Source: Catenulispora rubra (GTDB lineage Bacteria; Actinomycetota; Actinomycetes; Streptomycetales; Catenulisporaceae). From it: a stretch of DNA of 64,000 nt. The position numbers were made by a program, and so were the translations under genes. Position 1 is the first letter of the stretch. Each line of letters begins with the position of its first letter. This document shows positions 16,825-26,465 of this stretch, one piece after another. Under the pieces are notes generated by a model, which saw only the letters and a list, made by a program, of their open reading frames with translations, did no database searches and was not told the origin of the DNA. The stretch lies in the NCBI RefSeq assembly GCF_015356825.1, contig NZ_JAACYW010000014.1, positions 17,728 through 81,727 on the forward strand, written 5' to 3'.

Positions 16825-19578
16825 ATGATCAGACGGAAACGTTGGATCGCAGGTGCTGCGTTCCTCGCCCTCATCGTGGGCGGGATAACGGGTGCCGCAC
16901 AGGGTCTGGCGAGCCAGAGGCCGACATCCGGCCCCGGCTCCTGCACCCTCATCGGCTGGAACCCGAGCACCGACCCGACGAACGCGAAGAACCTGCCGGT
17001 CGGCCAGCGGCCGCAGTCGTACAAGCCGGACAACTTCGACTGCTCCAGCGCCAAGTTCGCGGCGCTGGGCGCGGAGTTCAACAAGTTCCCGCAGCCGCAC
17101 AACTTCGCCGTCAACAACCGCATCACCTACGAACCGGCCGGCTCCGGCAAGGCGGCCGCGGCGGTGCAGCAGCCGGTGGCGGCGGTGAACCCGCTGGCGC
17201 CGTACTTCCCGCCGTTCCAGCACTTCGTCATCATCTACCGCGAGAACCACACCTTCGACGACTACCTCGGTGACTGTGCCAGCACCGTCCACGCCGGCTG
17301 CAACGGCCAGACGCAGAGCACCAACCACATCAGCTCTGTCCCCAACCTGCACAGCCTGGCCAAGACCTACGCGCTGTCGGACTCCTACAGCACCGGCACG
17401 CAGCCGCCCTCGGGCCCCAACCACTGGTGGCTGTTCTCGGCCCAGTCGCAGTCCAGCTCGCAGCAGCAGTCGTACCCGTCGAACGGGACGCAGTTCGACC
17501 GCTTCCTGAGCAACACCAACGGCCCGACGGACGAGGGCACCAACGCCTGCACGACCCCGAGCGGGTCCAGCAGCGGCAGCAGCCCGTACACGTTCGTCAT
17601 GAACGGCGACTTCTACTGGATGCTCAGCAGTGGCTCCGGCTACTGGAAGAACCCGGCCGACGGCAAGGTCGAAGTCCTGCCGCCGAACCGCCCGGGCACC
17701 AGCATCCCGGAGGAGCTGCACTACAACGAGTACCACTGCTCGAACCAGAGCCTCCCGGACAGCACCATAGCCAACGACTACATCAGCTTCGTCGGCACCA
17801 ACGGTCTGCCGGTGTACAGCTACGTCGAGCTGTTCAACGACCACCCCGGCACGTACCAGGACATCGCCGGCAACGACACGGCGACGAACAACGTGGTCAA
17901 CGCGATCGAGAACAACGCGACGTACAAGAACAACACCCTGATCGTCATCACCGAGGACGACACCCAGAACGGCAACAACGGCTCGGACCACGTGAGCAAC
18001 ACCTACCGGGTGCCGCTGGTCGTCATCGGGCCGTCGCAGTACGTCAAGCAGGGCTACCTCAGCCACGTCGCGTACAGCACCAACAACGTGATCGCGGCGA
18101 TGGAACGCACGATGCAGAACGTCAAGTCGGGCATCATCGACCCGAACGACAACATCGGCCTGAACACCTTCCCGATGACCACCAACGACCAGGCCGCCCT
18201 CGGCGACCCGCTGGAGGACTTCTGGGTGCAGGGCTCGACGCCGCTGTCCGCTTCGGCCAGCGCCTCCCCGACCACCGGCAACGCCCCGCTCGCGGTGAAC
18301 TTCACCGGCTCGGCCCAGGGCGGCACGTCGCCGTACACCTACAGCTGGGACTTCGGGGACGGCTCGACGAGCACCTCGCAGAACCCGAGCCACACCTACA
18401 GCTCCGCGGGCAACTACACCGCGACGCTGACGGTGACCGACGGCTCCTCCCCGGTGAAGACGGCGACCTCCCAGGTCGCGGTCAACGTCAGCGCGGTCGG
18501 CAATCCGCTGGCGGCCTCGGCGGCCGGCAGCCCGACGTCCGGGCAGATCCCCCTGGCCGTGAACTTCACCGGGACCGCGACAGGCGGCACCCCGGGGTAC
18601 ACCTACAGCTGGGACTTCGGTGACGGCTCCGCGACCAGCACGGCGCAGAACCCGAGCCACACCTACTCGACCGTCGGGACCTACACGGCGACGTTGACGG
18701 TGACAGACAGCGCCTCGAACTCGGCGACGTCGACGGTCAGCGTCACGGCGGATCCGGTCGGCAGCGTGCCTCCCAGCGCGCCGCAGAACCTGACGGCCTC
18801 CGGCGGCACCAACCAGGTGACGCTGAACTGGCAGGCGCCGTCCAACACCGGCGGTGAGACCCTCACCAAGTACAGCGTCTACCGCAGCACCACCAGCGGT
18901 ACCGAGTCGCTGCTCACCTCGGGCGGTTGCAGCGGCCTGAGCGGCACGACTCTGACGTGCACGGATACTGGGCTAACCAGTGGGACGACGTACTACTACC
19001 GGGTGACCGCGTCGAACCCTGTCGGCGAGAGCGGGCAGAGCAACGAGGTCAGCGCCACTCCGACCGGCGGCAGCGGCGGTTGCACGGCCGGGCAGCTGCT
19101 GGGCAACGCGGGCTTCGAGAACGGCGCCTCCAACGCGGCGCCGTGGAGCATCACCTCGACGCACTCCCCGCTGCAGGTGATCAACAGCAGCAGCTCCGAG
19201 CCGCCGCACAGCGGGACGTACGACGCGTGGCTCGACGGCTGGGGCAAGACCACCACGGACACCATGGCGCAGACGGTGACGTTGCCCGCCGGGTGCACGA
19301 CCTACAAGTTCAACTTCTACATGCACATCGACACCGCGGAGACCACGAGCTCGACCAAGTACGACACGTTGCAGCTGCAGCTTCTCAGCAGCTCGGGTTC
19401 GGTGCTGAAGAACATGTACACGTACTCGAACCTGAACGCGAACAGCGGATACTCGCTGCACTCGTTCGACCTGTCGGCCTACGCCGGGCAGACGGTGACG
19501 CTCAAGTTCACCGGCAAGGAGGACTCCGAGTACCAGACGTCGTTCGTCATCGACGACACGTCGGTCAACGTGAGCTGA
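16825..19578 (+). CDS. Secreted phosphoesterase (phospholipase C/acid phosphatase family) with two PKD and one Fn3 domain
   Basis: This 917-residue exported protein has a signal peptide (residues 1-30). Its catalytic phosphoesterase domain (about 130-465) shows [14 protein letters not shown] near the start (metal/nucleophile region of the PLC/AcpA family), NHWWLFSA, and the metal-binding [18 protein letters not shown] repeats follow at about 471-557 and 558-645 (YSWDFGDGS twice), a fibronectin III domain at about 647-750, and a C-terminal jelly-roll-like domain ([15 protein letters not shown]). It hydrolyses phosphate esters outside the cell; the PKD/Fn3 tail suggests binding to a polymer or surface. 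ATG 16825 follows GGGAG. A strong terminator ends the unit. Confidence 0.88.
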   Translation: MIRRKRWIAGAAFLALIVGGITGAAQGLASQRPTSGPGSCTLIGWNPSTDPTNAKNLPVGQRPQSYKPDNFDCSSAKFAALGAEFNKFPQPHNFAVNNRITYEPAGSGKAAAAVQQPVAAVNPLAPYFPPFQHFVIIYRENHTFDDYLGDCASTVHAGCNGQTQSTNHISSVPNLHSLAKTYALSDSYSTGTQPPSGPNHWWLFSAQSQSSSQQQSYPSNGTQFDRFLSNTNGPTDEGTNACTTPSGSSSGSSPYTFVMNGDFYWMLSSGSGYWKNPADGKVEVLPPNRPGTSIPEELHYNEYHCSNQSLPDSTIANDYISFVGTNGLPVYSYVELFNDHPGTYQDIAGNDTATNNVVNAIENNATYKNNTLIVITEDDTQNGNNGSDHVSNTYRVPLVVIGPSQYVKQGYLSHVAYSTNNVIAAMERTMQNVKSGIIDPNDNIGLNTFPMTTNDQAALGDPLEDFWVQGSTPLSASASASPTTGNAPLAVNFTGSAQGGTSPYTYSWDFGDGSTSTSQNPSHTYSSAGNYTATLTVTDGSSPVKTATSQVAVNVSAVGNPLAASAAGSPTSGQIPLAVNFTGTATGGTPGYTYSWDFGDGSATSTAQNPSHTYSTVGTYTATLTVTDSASNSATSTVSVTADPVGSVPPSAPQNLTASGGTNQVTLNWQAPSNTGGETLTKYSVYRSTTSGTESLLTSGGCSGLSGTTLTCTDTGLTSGTTYYYRVTASNPVGESGQSNEVSATPTGGSGGCTAGQLLGNAGFENGASNAAPWSITSTHSPLQVINSSSSEPPHSGTYDAWLDGWGKTTTDTMAQTVTLPAGCTTYKFNFYMHIDTAETTSSTKYDTLQLQLLSSSGSVLKNMYTYSNLNANSGYSLHSFDLSAYAGQTVTLKFTGKEDSEYQTSFVIDDTSVNVS

Positions 19579-19610
19579 TGTTCTAGCGCACGTTCGGACA
19601 GAACAGAAAC

Positions 19611-19649
19611 GCAGAACGGGCCCGGCGCGACGCGCCGGGCCCGTTCTGC
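19611..19649. terminator. Strong bidirectional terminator hairpin
   Basis: A perfect 18-bp GC-rich stem (GCAGAACGGGCCCGGCGC and its complement) closes a 3-base loop, located between the convergent phosphoesterase and ABC permease genes. Confidence 0.88.
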
Positions 19650-19681
19650 GTGTTCGGACCGGTCCTGTGTGTTCGGAGGTT

Positions 19682-21043
19682 CTAGGAGAGCAGGTCGACG
19701 TTGCCGTCGAACTGCCACAGCGGGTTCGAGATCGTCTTGCCGTTGGTGACGATCATGAAGTAGCCGTTGACCTCCTGCGGGCCGTCGCCGTCGGCGATGT
19801 AGCGGCCGTTCGCGGTGACGTCGAGCTGGTAGACGGCCTGCGCCGTGACGTTGTCGCCGGGGACGCTCCAGGAGACCGTGCAGCGCCAGTCGGTGCCCGG
19901 TCCCTCCTGCGTGCCGAGCCCCTCGCTCTTGAGGCACGAGGCGGTGGCGTGCAGCTGCGCTTCGGTGAGCGGAGGCCGGCGCATCTCGTCTTCCTGGAGC
20001 TTGTAGAGGTGCGCGAACGCGGTGGCCACCGACTTCTGCACCTTGCTCTGGTCGATGCCGGAGCCGCCGGCACCGGTGGTGGTGGCGGCGACCAGGCCGA
20101 CGGTCACGGCCAGCACGCCGGCCAGCGGCAGCACGCCGACCGTCAGGACCCTGCGGCCGGCGCCGTCGTTGGTGAGGTTGGTGAAGTCGCGGCGGACGAA
20201 GACCATGTAGGCCAGCGCGGTGGCGACGATCGCCCACACCAGGCTGACGGTGATGCCGATCAGCAGCGGCTTGAGCTGCGACGGGTCGGTGAACAGGCCG
20301 TTCCAGGAGATGAAGGCGTAGCCGGGCAGCGCCAGGCGGACGGCGACCGGCAGCGGCAGCATCTGCGCGGCCTGCATGCCCAGGGCGACGATCGTCGGCA
20401 GCAGCAGGCCCATCGGGGAGCGGCCCAGCGCGATGGACCCGAGCAGGCCGATGGCGGCCAGGGCGAGCGTCGGCGCCAGGACGCAGAGCCAGGCGAGCAG
20501 GACCCTGGTACCGGCGTCGCCGCCGGCCAGGCTGTGGCCGTCCAGGCCGACCAGCGGGTTGTTGCCCTCGGCGAGCAGGCCGCCAAGGATGCTGGAGAAG
20601 GTCAGGCCCGCGATCAGGAGCAGGATCACGGTGAGGCTGGCGATGGCCTTGGCGACGAAGATGCGCCGGTGCGAGCGGACCGCGATCAGCAGGTGGCGCC
20701 AGGTGCCGAGGCGGTCCTCGGAGGCGAAGACGTCGCCGGCGACCACGGAGGTGATCAGGGGGAGCCCCCACGTGCCGCAGAAGCCGAGGGCCACCAGGGA
20801 GCCGGCCCAGCCGGTGGCGTGCATCCAGCGGCCGAACAGGGTGTCCGAGGGCAGGGTGCTCTGCTGGTCGATGGCGAAGACCAGAAGGGCCGGACCGATC
20901 CAGCACAGCAGGATCAGCAGGCGGACGCGCCAGGCGGAGAACTGCTTGATCAGCTCGAAGCGGAGGACCCGGGACACCGGGACCGCGGCGGCGGCCGGGG
21001 ACGCGGCTTCCGGCGCGGGGGTTTCGGTGACGGTCGCGGTCAT
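19682..21043 (-). CDS. ABC transporter permease
   Basis: This 453-residue protein has six predicted membrane helices in residues 40-330 (for example LLILLCWIGPALLVFAI, ITVSLVWAIVATALAYMVF) and a segment GDVFASEDRLGTWRHLL typical of ABC-2 exporters. After the last helix (LAGVLAVTVGLVAA) it carries an extracytoplasmic C-terminal domain of about 115 residues with two Cys, resembling a small beta-fold found in other actinobacterial proteins. The start overlaps the stop of the upstream ATPase gene (ATGA), so the pair works as one transporter of unknown substrate. GTGTTCGGA repeats lie just past its stop. Confidence 0.83.
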   Translation of the reverse strand: MTATVTETPAPEAASPAAAAVPVSRVLRFELIKQFSAWRVRLLILLCWIGPALLVFAIDQQSTLPSDTLFGRWMHATGWAGSLVALGFCGTWGLPLITSVVAGDVFASEDRLGTWRHLLIAVRSHRRIFVAKAIASLTVILLLIAGLTFSSILGGLLAEGNNPLVGLDGHSLAGGDAGTRVLLAWLCVLAPTLALAAIGLLGSIALGRSPMGLLLPTIVALGMQAAQMLPLPVAVRLALPGYAFISWNGLFTDPSQLKPLLIGITVSLVWAIVATALAYMVFVRRDFTNLTNDGAGRRVLTVGVLPLAGVLAVTVGLVAATTTGAGGSGIDQSKVQKSVATAFAHLYKLQEDEMRRPPLTEAQLHATASCLKSEGLGTQEGPGTDWRCTVSWSVPGDNVTAQAVYQLDVTANGRYIADGDGPQEVNGYFMIVTNGKTISNPLWQFDGNVDLLS

Positions 21044-22152
21044 CGGCCGGCCTCCTGCTGCTGCTCTTCGGTCGTGGCGGTGGCGGGTTCGGTGCTTTCA
21101 GCGGCTTCGGTGGCTTCGGCGGTGGCTTCGGTGGTGGGTTCTACGGCTTCGGCGGTGTCGGGGGCGTCGGCGGTTGGTGCTGCGGTCGTCTCGCCGGTCG
21201 ACTGCTGCGGGACGTCGATCGGCTGGTCGGTGAGCGCGAGGAACGCGGCTTCCAGCGGCGAGACCACGGGGGCCAGCTCGCGCAGTGCGACGTCCGCGCG
21301 CACGATCCGCGCCACGAGTTCGTCCATCGCGGCCACCTGCGCGCGCACGATGATCACTTCGGGGTCGCCCTGCGCCGCGGAGTCGGAGCCTTCGACGACG
21401 GTGATGCCGGGGGTGTCGCCGGCGACGGTGCGGGCCTGGGCGGCGTCCGAGACGCGCAGCCGGTAGTCCAGCTCGCGGTTCTCGTCGGAGAGCTTGTTCA
21501 GCGGGCCGGAGAACACCACGCGTCCGGTGTTCAGGATGGTGACCTCGGAGCACAGGGCTTCCAGGTCGTCCATGCGGTGGCTGGACAGGATGACGGTGGC
21601 GCCGTCGGCGGCCAGGCGGTTCAGCACGCCGTGCACGTGCTTCTTGCCGGCCGGGTCCAGCCCGTTGGCGGGCTCGTCGAGCACCAGCAGCCGGGGCTTG
21701 GTCAGCAGCGCGGCGGCCAGCCCGAGCCGCTGGCGCATGCCCAGCGAGAAGCCGCGGACCTTGTCGTCCGCGACCTCGGTCAGCCCGACCTGCGCCAAGG
21801 CCTCCTCGACGTCGGCCGGACGAGGCTGGCGATGCCGCAGCGCGATGAGCGCGGCGAGGTTCTGCTTGGCGGTCAGCGTGGGATACAGGCCGGGGCCGTC
21901 GACGAACCCTGAGACACCCTCGGGCGCGGCCAGCGTCCGCCCGACCGGCGTGCCGAAGATCTCCAGACTCCCCTCATCGGCGACGGCCAGGCCCAGCAAC
22001 AGGCCCAGGAGCGTGGTCTTGCCGGCCCCGTTCGGGCCGACCAAGCCGTGGATCTGACCCTTCGCCATGCTCACGTCCACGTGATCGAGCGCGACGACAT
22101 CACCGAAGACCTTGGTGATGCCGCGGCCCCTGACTGCGACGGTCGTATCCAT
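21040..22152 (-). CDS. ABC transporter ATP-binding protein
   Basis: This 370-residue protein has Walker A GPNGAGKTT, signature FSLGMRQRL, Walker B LLVLDEPANGLDP and switch SSHRM, as in DrrA/CcmA-type exporter ATPases. A good ribosome site (GGGAGGAG) precedes ATG 22152. The last 60 or so residues are an Ala/Thr/Glu low-complexity tail (TTEATAEATEAAESTEP) coded by GGCTTCGGT-type repeats on the plus strand, absent from typical relatives. It is coupled to the permease downstream. Confidence 0.88.
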   Translation of the reverse strand: MDTTVAVRGRGITKVFGDVVALDHVDVSMAKGQIHGLVGPNGAGKTTLLGLLLGLAVADEGSLEIFGTPVGRTLAAPEGVSGFVDGPGLYPTLTAKQNLAALIALRHRQPRPADVEEALAQVGLTEVADDKVRGFSLGMRQRLGLAAALLTKPRLLVLDEPANGLDPAGKKHVHGVLNRLAADGATVILSSHRMDDLEALCSEVTILNTGRVVFSGPLNKLSDENRELDYRLRVSDAAQARTVAGDTPGITVVEGSDSAAQGDPEVIIVRAQVAAMDELVARIVRADVALRELAPVVSPLEAAFLALTDQPIDVPQQSTGETTAAPTADAPDTAEAVEPTTEATAEATEAAESTEPATATTEEQQQEAGR

Positions 22153-22518
22153 CCGCTCCTCCCTCTGCCGGTGGTGACCCGATTCCGGAGGAACCTACCC
22201 CTGGTACTTGGCGCTCACCCGCGAAACTGCTGAATGTTCAAGGAACGCGGGAGGGCCGCTGGACGACGGGGAGTGGTGTTGGGGGATGGTGCCCGGAATG
22301 AGGGGAGCCTTGATCCTGTCAGGGCGGGGATTCTCAGCGACCTGACAAGAGGGCGGGTTGTGAGGGATGCCCGGAAACGCGCCGCGACCGCAGCCGATCC
22401 GGGGCGGTGGTGCGTGCTCCGGCGCGGTGCGGTCGCGGTGTCGTGTCGTCGTCGTGCTCGGTGTGCTCGGTGTGCTCGGTGTGCTCGGTGTGGTCGCGGT
22501 TGCGCGTCGCCGCAAGCC
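22153..22518. other. 366-bp gene-free stretch with 9-bp repeats
   Basis: No convincing gene is seen. It contains the promoter side of the ABC operon and, at about 22454-22490, four tandem copies of a GTGCTCGGT unit, just past the end of the aldo/keto reductase gene. The ORFs crossing it lack ribosome sites and host-like sequence. Confidence 0.6.
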
Positions 22519-23469
22519 CTACGGCTGCGCCGGCGCCGGCACGATCGCGTCGATCTCCGCCAGCTCCTCGGCGGTCGGCTCCCAGTCGCCGGCGGCGGCG
22601 TTGGCCTGGACCTGCTCCGGGGACATGGCGCCGGAGATCACCGAGGTGCAGCCGGGCTGGGCGGCCAGGCCCGCGATGCCGACCTCCAGGATGCTGCGGC
22701 CGTGCTTCTCGGCCCAGGCGATCAGGGCCTCGACCTTGTCCAGACGGTCCTCGGTGACCCAGTGCGTGCGGCCGGCCAGGCGGGCGTCGGCCGGGATGCC
22801 GGTGGCGCGGCGGACCTTGCCGGTGAGCAGGCCGTTGGCCAGCGGGAAGTAGGGCAGGACGCCCAGGCCGAAGTGCTGCGCGGCCGGCACGACCTCGGTC
22901 TCGGCCTCGCGGACCAGGAGCGACCAGTGGTTCTGCGCCGAGACGAAGGGGGTGGCGTTCAGCTGCTGGGCGACGTAGTGCGCCTCGGCGATCTGCCAGC
23001 CGGCGAAGTTGGAGTTGCCCAGGTAGCGGACCTTGCCCTCGCGGACCAGGTCGTCCAGGGCGGCGACGGTCTCGGCGATCGGCGTGGTCGGGTCCGGGGT
23101 GTGCAGTTGGTACAGGTCGATGTAGTCGGTCTGGAGGCGCTTGAGCGAGTGCTCGACCGCATAGCGGATGTAGGACCGGCCGCCCTTGGCGCCGGTCGCG
23201 CGCGGGTAGTTCATGTCAAAGCTCTGATGCCCGAACTTGGTGGCCAGCACCACCTGGTCCCGGCGGCCTTTCAGGACCTCGCCGAGGAAGGACTCGGACT
23301 GGGACTGGCCGTACATGTCGGCGGTGTCCAGCAGGGTGATGCCGGCGTCGATCGCGGCGTCCACGACGCGCCGGGTGCCGGCCACGTCCAGCCGGCTGCC
23401 GAAGTTGTTGCAGCCCAGGCCCACGACGGAGACGAGCAGGCCGGAATTACCGAGGTGACGATAGCGCAT
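22519..23469 (-). CDS. Aldo/keto reductase
   Basis: This 316-residue TIM-barrel oxidoreductase has the AKR signatures: DTADMYGQSQSE with the catalytic Asp/Tyr, the Lys in VLATKFG, the His of IDLYQLHTPDP, and the NADPH-binding end near SVISGAMSPEQVQANAAA. It reduces aldehydes or ketones with NADPH in the cytoplasm; the sequence is closest in look to the YajO/Tas-type (AKR family 11/12-like) group. Start ATG 23469 is at the gene's natural N-terminus MRYRHLGNSGLLVS. It lies 28 bp downstream of the AtuA-like gene on the same strand and is probably co-transcribed with it. Confidence 0.9.
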   Translation of the reverse strand: MRYRHLGNSGLLVSVVGLGCNNFGSRLDVAGTRRVVDAAIDAGITLLDTADMYGQSQSESFLGEVLKGRRDQVVLATKFGHQSFDMNYPRATGAKGGRSYIRYAVEHSLKRLQTDYIDLYQLHTPDPTTPIAETVAALDDLVREGKVRYLGNSNFAGWQIAEAHYVAQQLNATPFVSAQNHWSLLVREAETEVVPAAQHFGLGVLPYFPLANGLLTGKVRRATGIPADARLAGRTHWVTEDRLDKVEALIAWAEKHGRSILEVGIAGLAAQPGCTSVISGAMSPEQVQANAAAGDWEPTAEELAEIDAIVPAPAQP

Positions 23470-23497
23470 GGCACGATCTTAGTGCCGCTAAGTAAGC

Positions 23498-25282
23498 CTA
23501 GCCGTTCAGGAACTCCACCGGGACCATGACCAGCCGCGACCGGACGAACTCGCCGAGGCCCTTGGCCTGCGGATCGGCGCGCGTCGAGGCCGCCACCCCG
23601 TCGCCGAGCATGCCGTAGACGACGAAGTTCAGCGCTCGCAGGTTCGGCAGCTCGAAGCGCTCCACCCGCAGGTCGCAGCACTCCGGGACGAGCTTCTGGA
23701 ACGTGTCCACGTCCAGCGTCTCGCGCAGCCAGGCGTAGGCGCGGTCGGTGCGCGTCCACAGCCCGACGTTGGCGTTCCCGCCCTTGTCACCGGAACGGGC
23801 ACCGCAGACCAGGCCGAGCGGAGCCAGCCGCTTCATCCCGTCGGAGAAGAAGGGCTCCGGCGGACGCGGCGCGCCCAGATGCAGCGGCATCCCCATCGGC
23901 CGGCGGCAGGGCCGGATCTCCAGGCGCTCGCCGGTGGGCAGCACGGCGACGTGGGAGACGTGCCGGTCCTGGATCAGCGTCGGCCAGTACAGGCCGTACT
24001 CGACCTCGCGCGTGGGCGGCGCGGTCGGGTGGAATCCGGAGTAGCCGGCCAGCGCCAGGCTGGTCACGGCGCCGGTGAAGGCCTGGCCGACCTTGTCCGG
24101 ATCCGGGTCTTTGACCGTGATGTGCAGGTAGGCGGTGGCCTCCTCGTCGGTGCGGGCCTGCTCGGCCGGCTTGTCGCTGCGCTGGAGCCGCACGTCCACG
24201 GAGGCGAAGCGGCCGCGGCCGCCGAGCGTGTCGAAGATCTGCTGCTCGGCCAGGCCCGCCTTGGCCTCTATGTCCAGGCCGGTGATGCCGAGGATGACGG
24301 TGTTGCGGAAGCCGGCGCGGTAGTTGAAGGCGACCTTGAGCTTGTGCGGGCCGGTCATGCCCTTGGCGCCGCGGATCTCGACGCGGTCCGGAGCCTGCTG
24401 CGTCACGCGCAGGGTGTCGAAGTGCGCGGTGACGTCAGGGTTCGTATAGGCCGGACCTTCGATGTCGTAGAGCAGCTGCGCGGTGACCGTGCCGACCGAG
24501 ACCACGCCGCCGGTGCCCGGGTGCTTGGTGATCACCGCGGAGCCGTCGTGCGCGACCTCGGCGATCGGGAAGCCGGGGACGCGGGTGTCGGGGAGCTCGT
24601 CCAGGAAGGAGTAGTTGCCGCCGGTGCACTGCGGGCCGCACTCGATGACGTGCCCGGCCACGACCGCGCCGGCCAGGGCGTCCCAGTCGTCGCCGTTCCA
24701 GCCGTGCCACCAAGCGGCCGGGCCCACGACCAGTGAAGCGTCGGTGACCCGGCCGCAGACGACGATGTCCGCGCCGCCGGCTAAGGCCGCGGCGATGCCC
24801 CAGGCGCCGAGGTAGGCGTGGGCCGAGATCGGTTCGGCGGCGTCGGAGAACGGCTCGCCGGTGTCCAGGTTCTCGAACGGGACGTTTTTGGCGCGCAGCT
24901 CGGCCAGGCGCGGGAGCAGGTCGTCGCCTTCGATGTGGGCGACCTTCAGGCGCAGGTTCAGGTGCGTGATGAGGGCCCTGAGATCGTCGGCGAGCCGCGC
25001 GGGCTCCAGCCCGCCGGCGTTGGTGACGATCTTGACGCCCTTCTCCTGGCAGGCGCCGAGCACCTGGTTCATCTGCGCCAGGAAGGAGCGCGCGTAGCCG
25101 GGGCCGCCGCGCTCACGCGCTTTATGGAGCAGCAGCGGGGTCAGCTCGGCGAGGTAGTCGCCGGTCAGGACGTCGATCGGACCCCCGTCCACCATCTCCC
25201 TGGCCGCGGACAGGCGGTCGCCGTAGAACCCGGATGAGTTGGCGATGCGTACCGGGCGCCGCGGCGGGACTTGGGTGTTCAC
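23498..25282 (-). CDS. AtuA-like protein (acyclic terpene utilisation family, DUF1446 plus C-terminal domain)
   Basis: This 594-residue cytoplasmic protein consists of DUF1446/AtuA (about residues 10-445: RIANSSGFYGDRLSAAREMV, VKIVTNAGGLEP, GRVTDASLVVGP, ECGPQCTGGNYSFL) fused to the AtuA-ferredoxin-fold C-terminal domain (about 490-594: VCGARSGDKGGNANVGLW). AtuA proteins take part in citronellol/geraniol catabolism in Pseudomonas, but most actinobacterial relatives are uncharacterised. The neighbouring aldo/keto reductase fits a catabolic pair. The mechanism is unknown. Confidence 0.85.
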   Translation of the reverse strand: MNTQVPPRRPVRIANSSGFYGDRLSAAREMVDGGPIDVLTGDYLAELTPLLLHKARERGGPGYARSFLAQMNQVLGACQEKGVKIVTNAGGLEPARLADDLRALITHLNLRLKVAHIEGDDLLPRLAELRAKNVPFENLDTGEPFSDAAEPISAHAYLGAWGIAAALAGGADIVVCGRVTDASLVVGPAAWWHGWNGDDWDALAGAVVAGHVIECGPQCTGGNYSFLDELPDTRVPGFPIAEVAHDGSAVITKHPGTGGVVSVGTVTAQLLYDIEGPAYTNPDVTAHFDTLRVTQQAPDRVEIRGAKGMTGPHKLKVAFNYRAGFRNTVILGITGLDIEAKAGLAEQQIFDTLGGRGRFASVDVRLQRSDKPAEQARTDEEATAYLHITVKDPDPDKVGQAFTGAVTSLALAGYSGFHPTAPPTREVEYGLYWPTLIQDRHVSHVAVLPTGERLEIRPCRRPMGMPLHLGAPRPPEPFFSDGMKRLAPLGLVCGARSGDKGGNANVGLWTRTDRAYAWLRETLDVDTFQKLVPECCDLRVERFELPNLRALNFVVYGMLGDGVAASTRADPQAKGLGEFVRSRLVMVPVEFLNG

Positions 25283-25506
25283 TTCACGAACTCCCTCTCA
25301 GTGTGAACCGAGTTCTCCCCGTGACTTTACTCGCGGGGTACCCCATGGCGGGCCAGTAGCGCGCAGGATTTCCTATAACGAGGTAGAGGGAATTCCGTTT
25401 GTACCGGATCGTCACGGCGTGCGGATGAGATCGAATCAGCCTCCGTGCTGAGACCGTCATCCCCCGGAATGACACTCCACAGGCTGATTTCCCCGAAGCG
25501 TCCGCG

Positions 25507-25896
25507 ATGTACCGTCACGTCATGACAGTCGACGAGCTGACTCCGCAGGAGATCGCGGCGGCCCTGGCGGCCCGCAGGGAGCTGGGCCCGGAGTACGAGC
25601 ACGAGATCGCGGCGGCGCTGGCCGACAAGATGCAGCGCCGCATCGACTCCGAGCTCCTGGCCCGCACCGGGGCCGCGGACCCGTCCGACACCCCGCGGCG
25701 CCGCGAGGAGTCGGAGGTCGCCGACGCGGTGACCGCGCGCTGGACGGCCCTGGGCTCGCTGGCCGCCGGCACCGCCGTGACGATCGGCTGCAGCGGCCCG
25801 GGCTCGACGCCGGTCGTGGTGCCGATCGCCTGGGCCGGGATCATGGTGATCAACATCGCGGTGAACGTCGGACGGCGCCGGCGGCGCAATCGCTGA
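25507..25896 (+). CDS. Small membrane protein of unknown function
   Basis: I do not recognise this family. The 129-residue product (124 if ATG 25522 is used) has a charged helical N-terminus (TPQEIAAALAARRELGPEYE, ADKMQRRIDSEL), a linker, two hydrophobic stretches (LGSLAAGTAVTIGC and VVVPIAWAGIMVINIAVNV) and an Arg-rich end. The pattern resembles small actinobacterial integral membrane proteins next to regulators. Neither start has a strong ribosome site. Confidence 0.65.
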   Translation: MYRHVMTVDELTPQEIAAALAARRELGPEYEHEIAAALADKMQRRIDSELLARTGAADPSDTPRRREESEVADAVTARWTALGSLAAGTAVTIGCSGPGSTPVVVPIAWAGIMVINIAVNVGRRRRRNR

Positions 25897-25949
25897 ACGT
25901 TCACGTCGGAAGCCGCCGGCTGTGGGTGCCGCCCTGGCAGGATGGCGCC

Positions 25950-26303
25950 ATGGAACGAGTACTCGGCCTCGGTGGCCACTTCCTGCGCGCCACCGACCCG
26001 GCGGCCCTGACCGCCTGGTACCGCGACAGCCTCGGGCTGGACATCGACGAGCACGGCCAGTGGCAGCAGGAGGCCGGGCCCACGGTCTTCGCGGCCTTCG
26101 AGGCCGAGACGGACTACTTCGGCTCGCGCGAGCAGCAGGTGATGCTCAACTTCCGGGTCCGCGACCTGGACGCCATGCTCCGGCAGCTGCGGGAGAAGGG
26201 CGCCGCCGTCGACGCGGAGACGCAGGAGATGGACGGCATCGGGAAGTTCGGCTGGGTGACGGATCCGGAGGGGAACCGGATCGAGTTGTGGGAAGTGGGC
26301 TGA
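25950..26303 (+). CDS. VOC family (glyoxalase/dioxygenase superfamily) protein
   Basis: This 117-residue protein has one vicinal-oxygen-chelate module pair: GHFLRATDPAALTAWYRDSL at the N-terminus and TDPEGNRIELWEVG at the C-terminus, with the metal Glu in IELWE. Members include glyoxalase I, fosfomycin-resistance proteins and dioxygenases; the substrate here is not predictable. ATG 25950 is chosen over an earlier in-frame ATG (25926) because the fold begins there. Confidence 0.85.
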   Translation: MERVLGLGGHFLRATDPAALTAWYRDSLGLDIDEHGQWQQEAGPTVFAAFEAETDYFGSREQQVMLNFRVRDLDAMLRQLREKGAAVDAETQEMDGIGKFGWVTDPEGNRIELWEVG

Positions 26304-26465
26304 GGCCGGGCGGCAAAGGCTCGCCCCGCCGCCGGAACGCAATCAGGGTCCGGGTCCCCTCGGAATCCGAACCCTGACCATTACTCCGACTGGCCCAACC
26401 GCCCCGGATCCCGGAGCTTCGGAGCCTCAGTACTACAGAACTTCAGTCCTTCAGAACCCTGAACC

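Noticed and set aside
16614..18660. Minus-strand open frame opposite the phosphoesterase gene
   Set aside because: Antisense shadow; Arg/Val repeat composition. The true minus-strand gene is the DUF1707 protein ending upstream.
19667..21466. Plus-strand open frame opposite the second ABC transporter
   Set aside because: Antisense to the ABC permease and ATPase genes; composition is Gln/Arg/Asp-rich without hydrophobic cores.
22454..22498. GTGCTCGGT tandem repeats as a possible CRISPR or operator array
   Set aside because: The 9-bp units are contiguous without spacers, so not CRISPR; they look like a simple-sequence expansion past the end of a gene.
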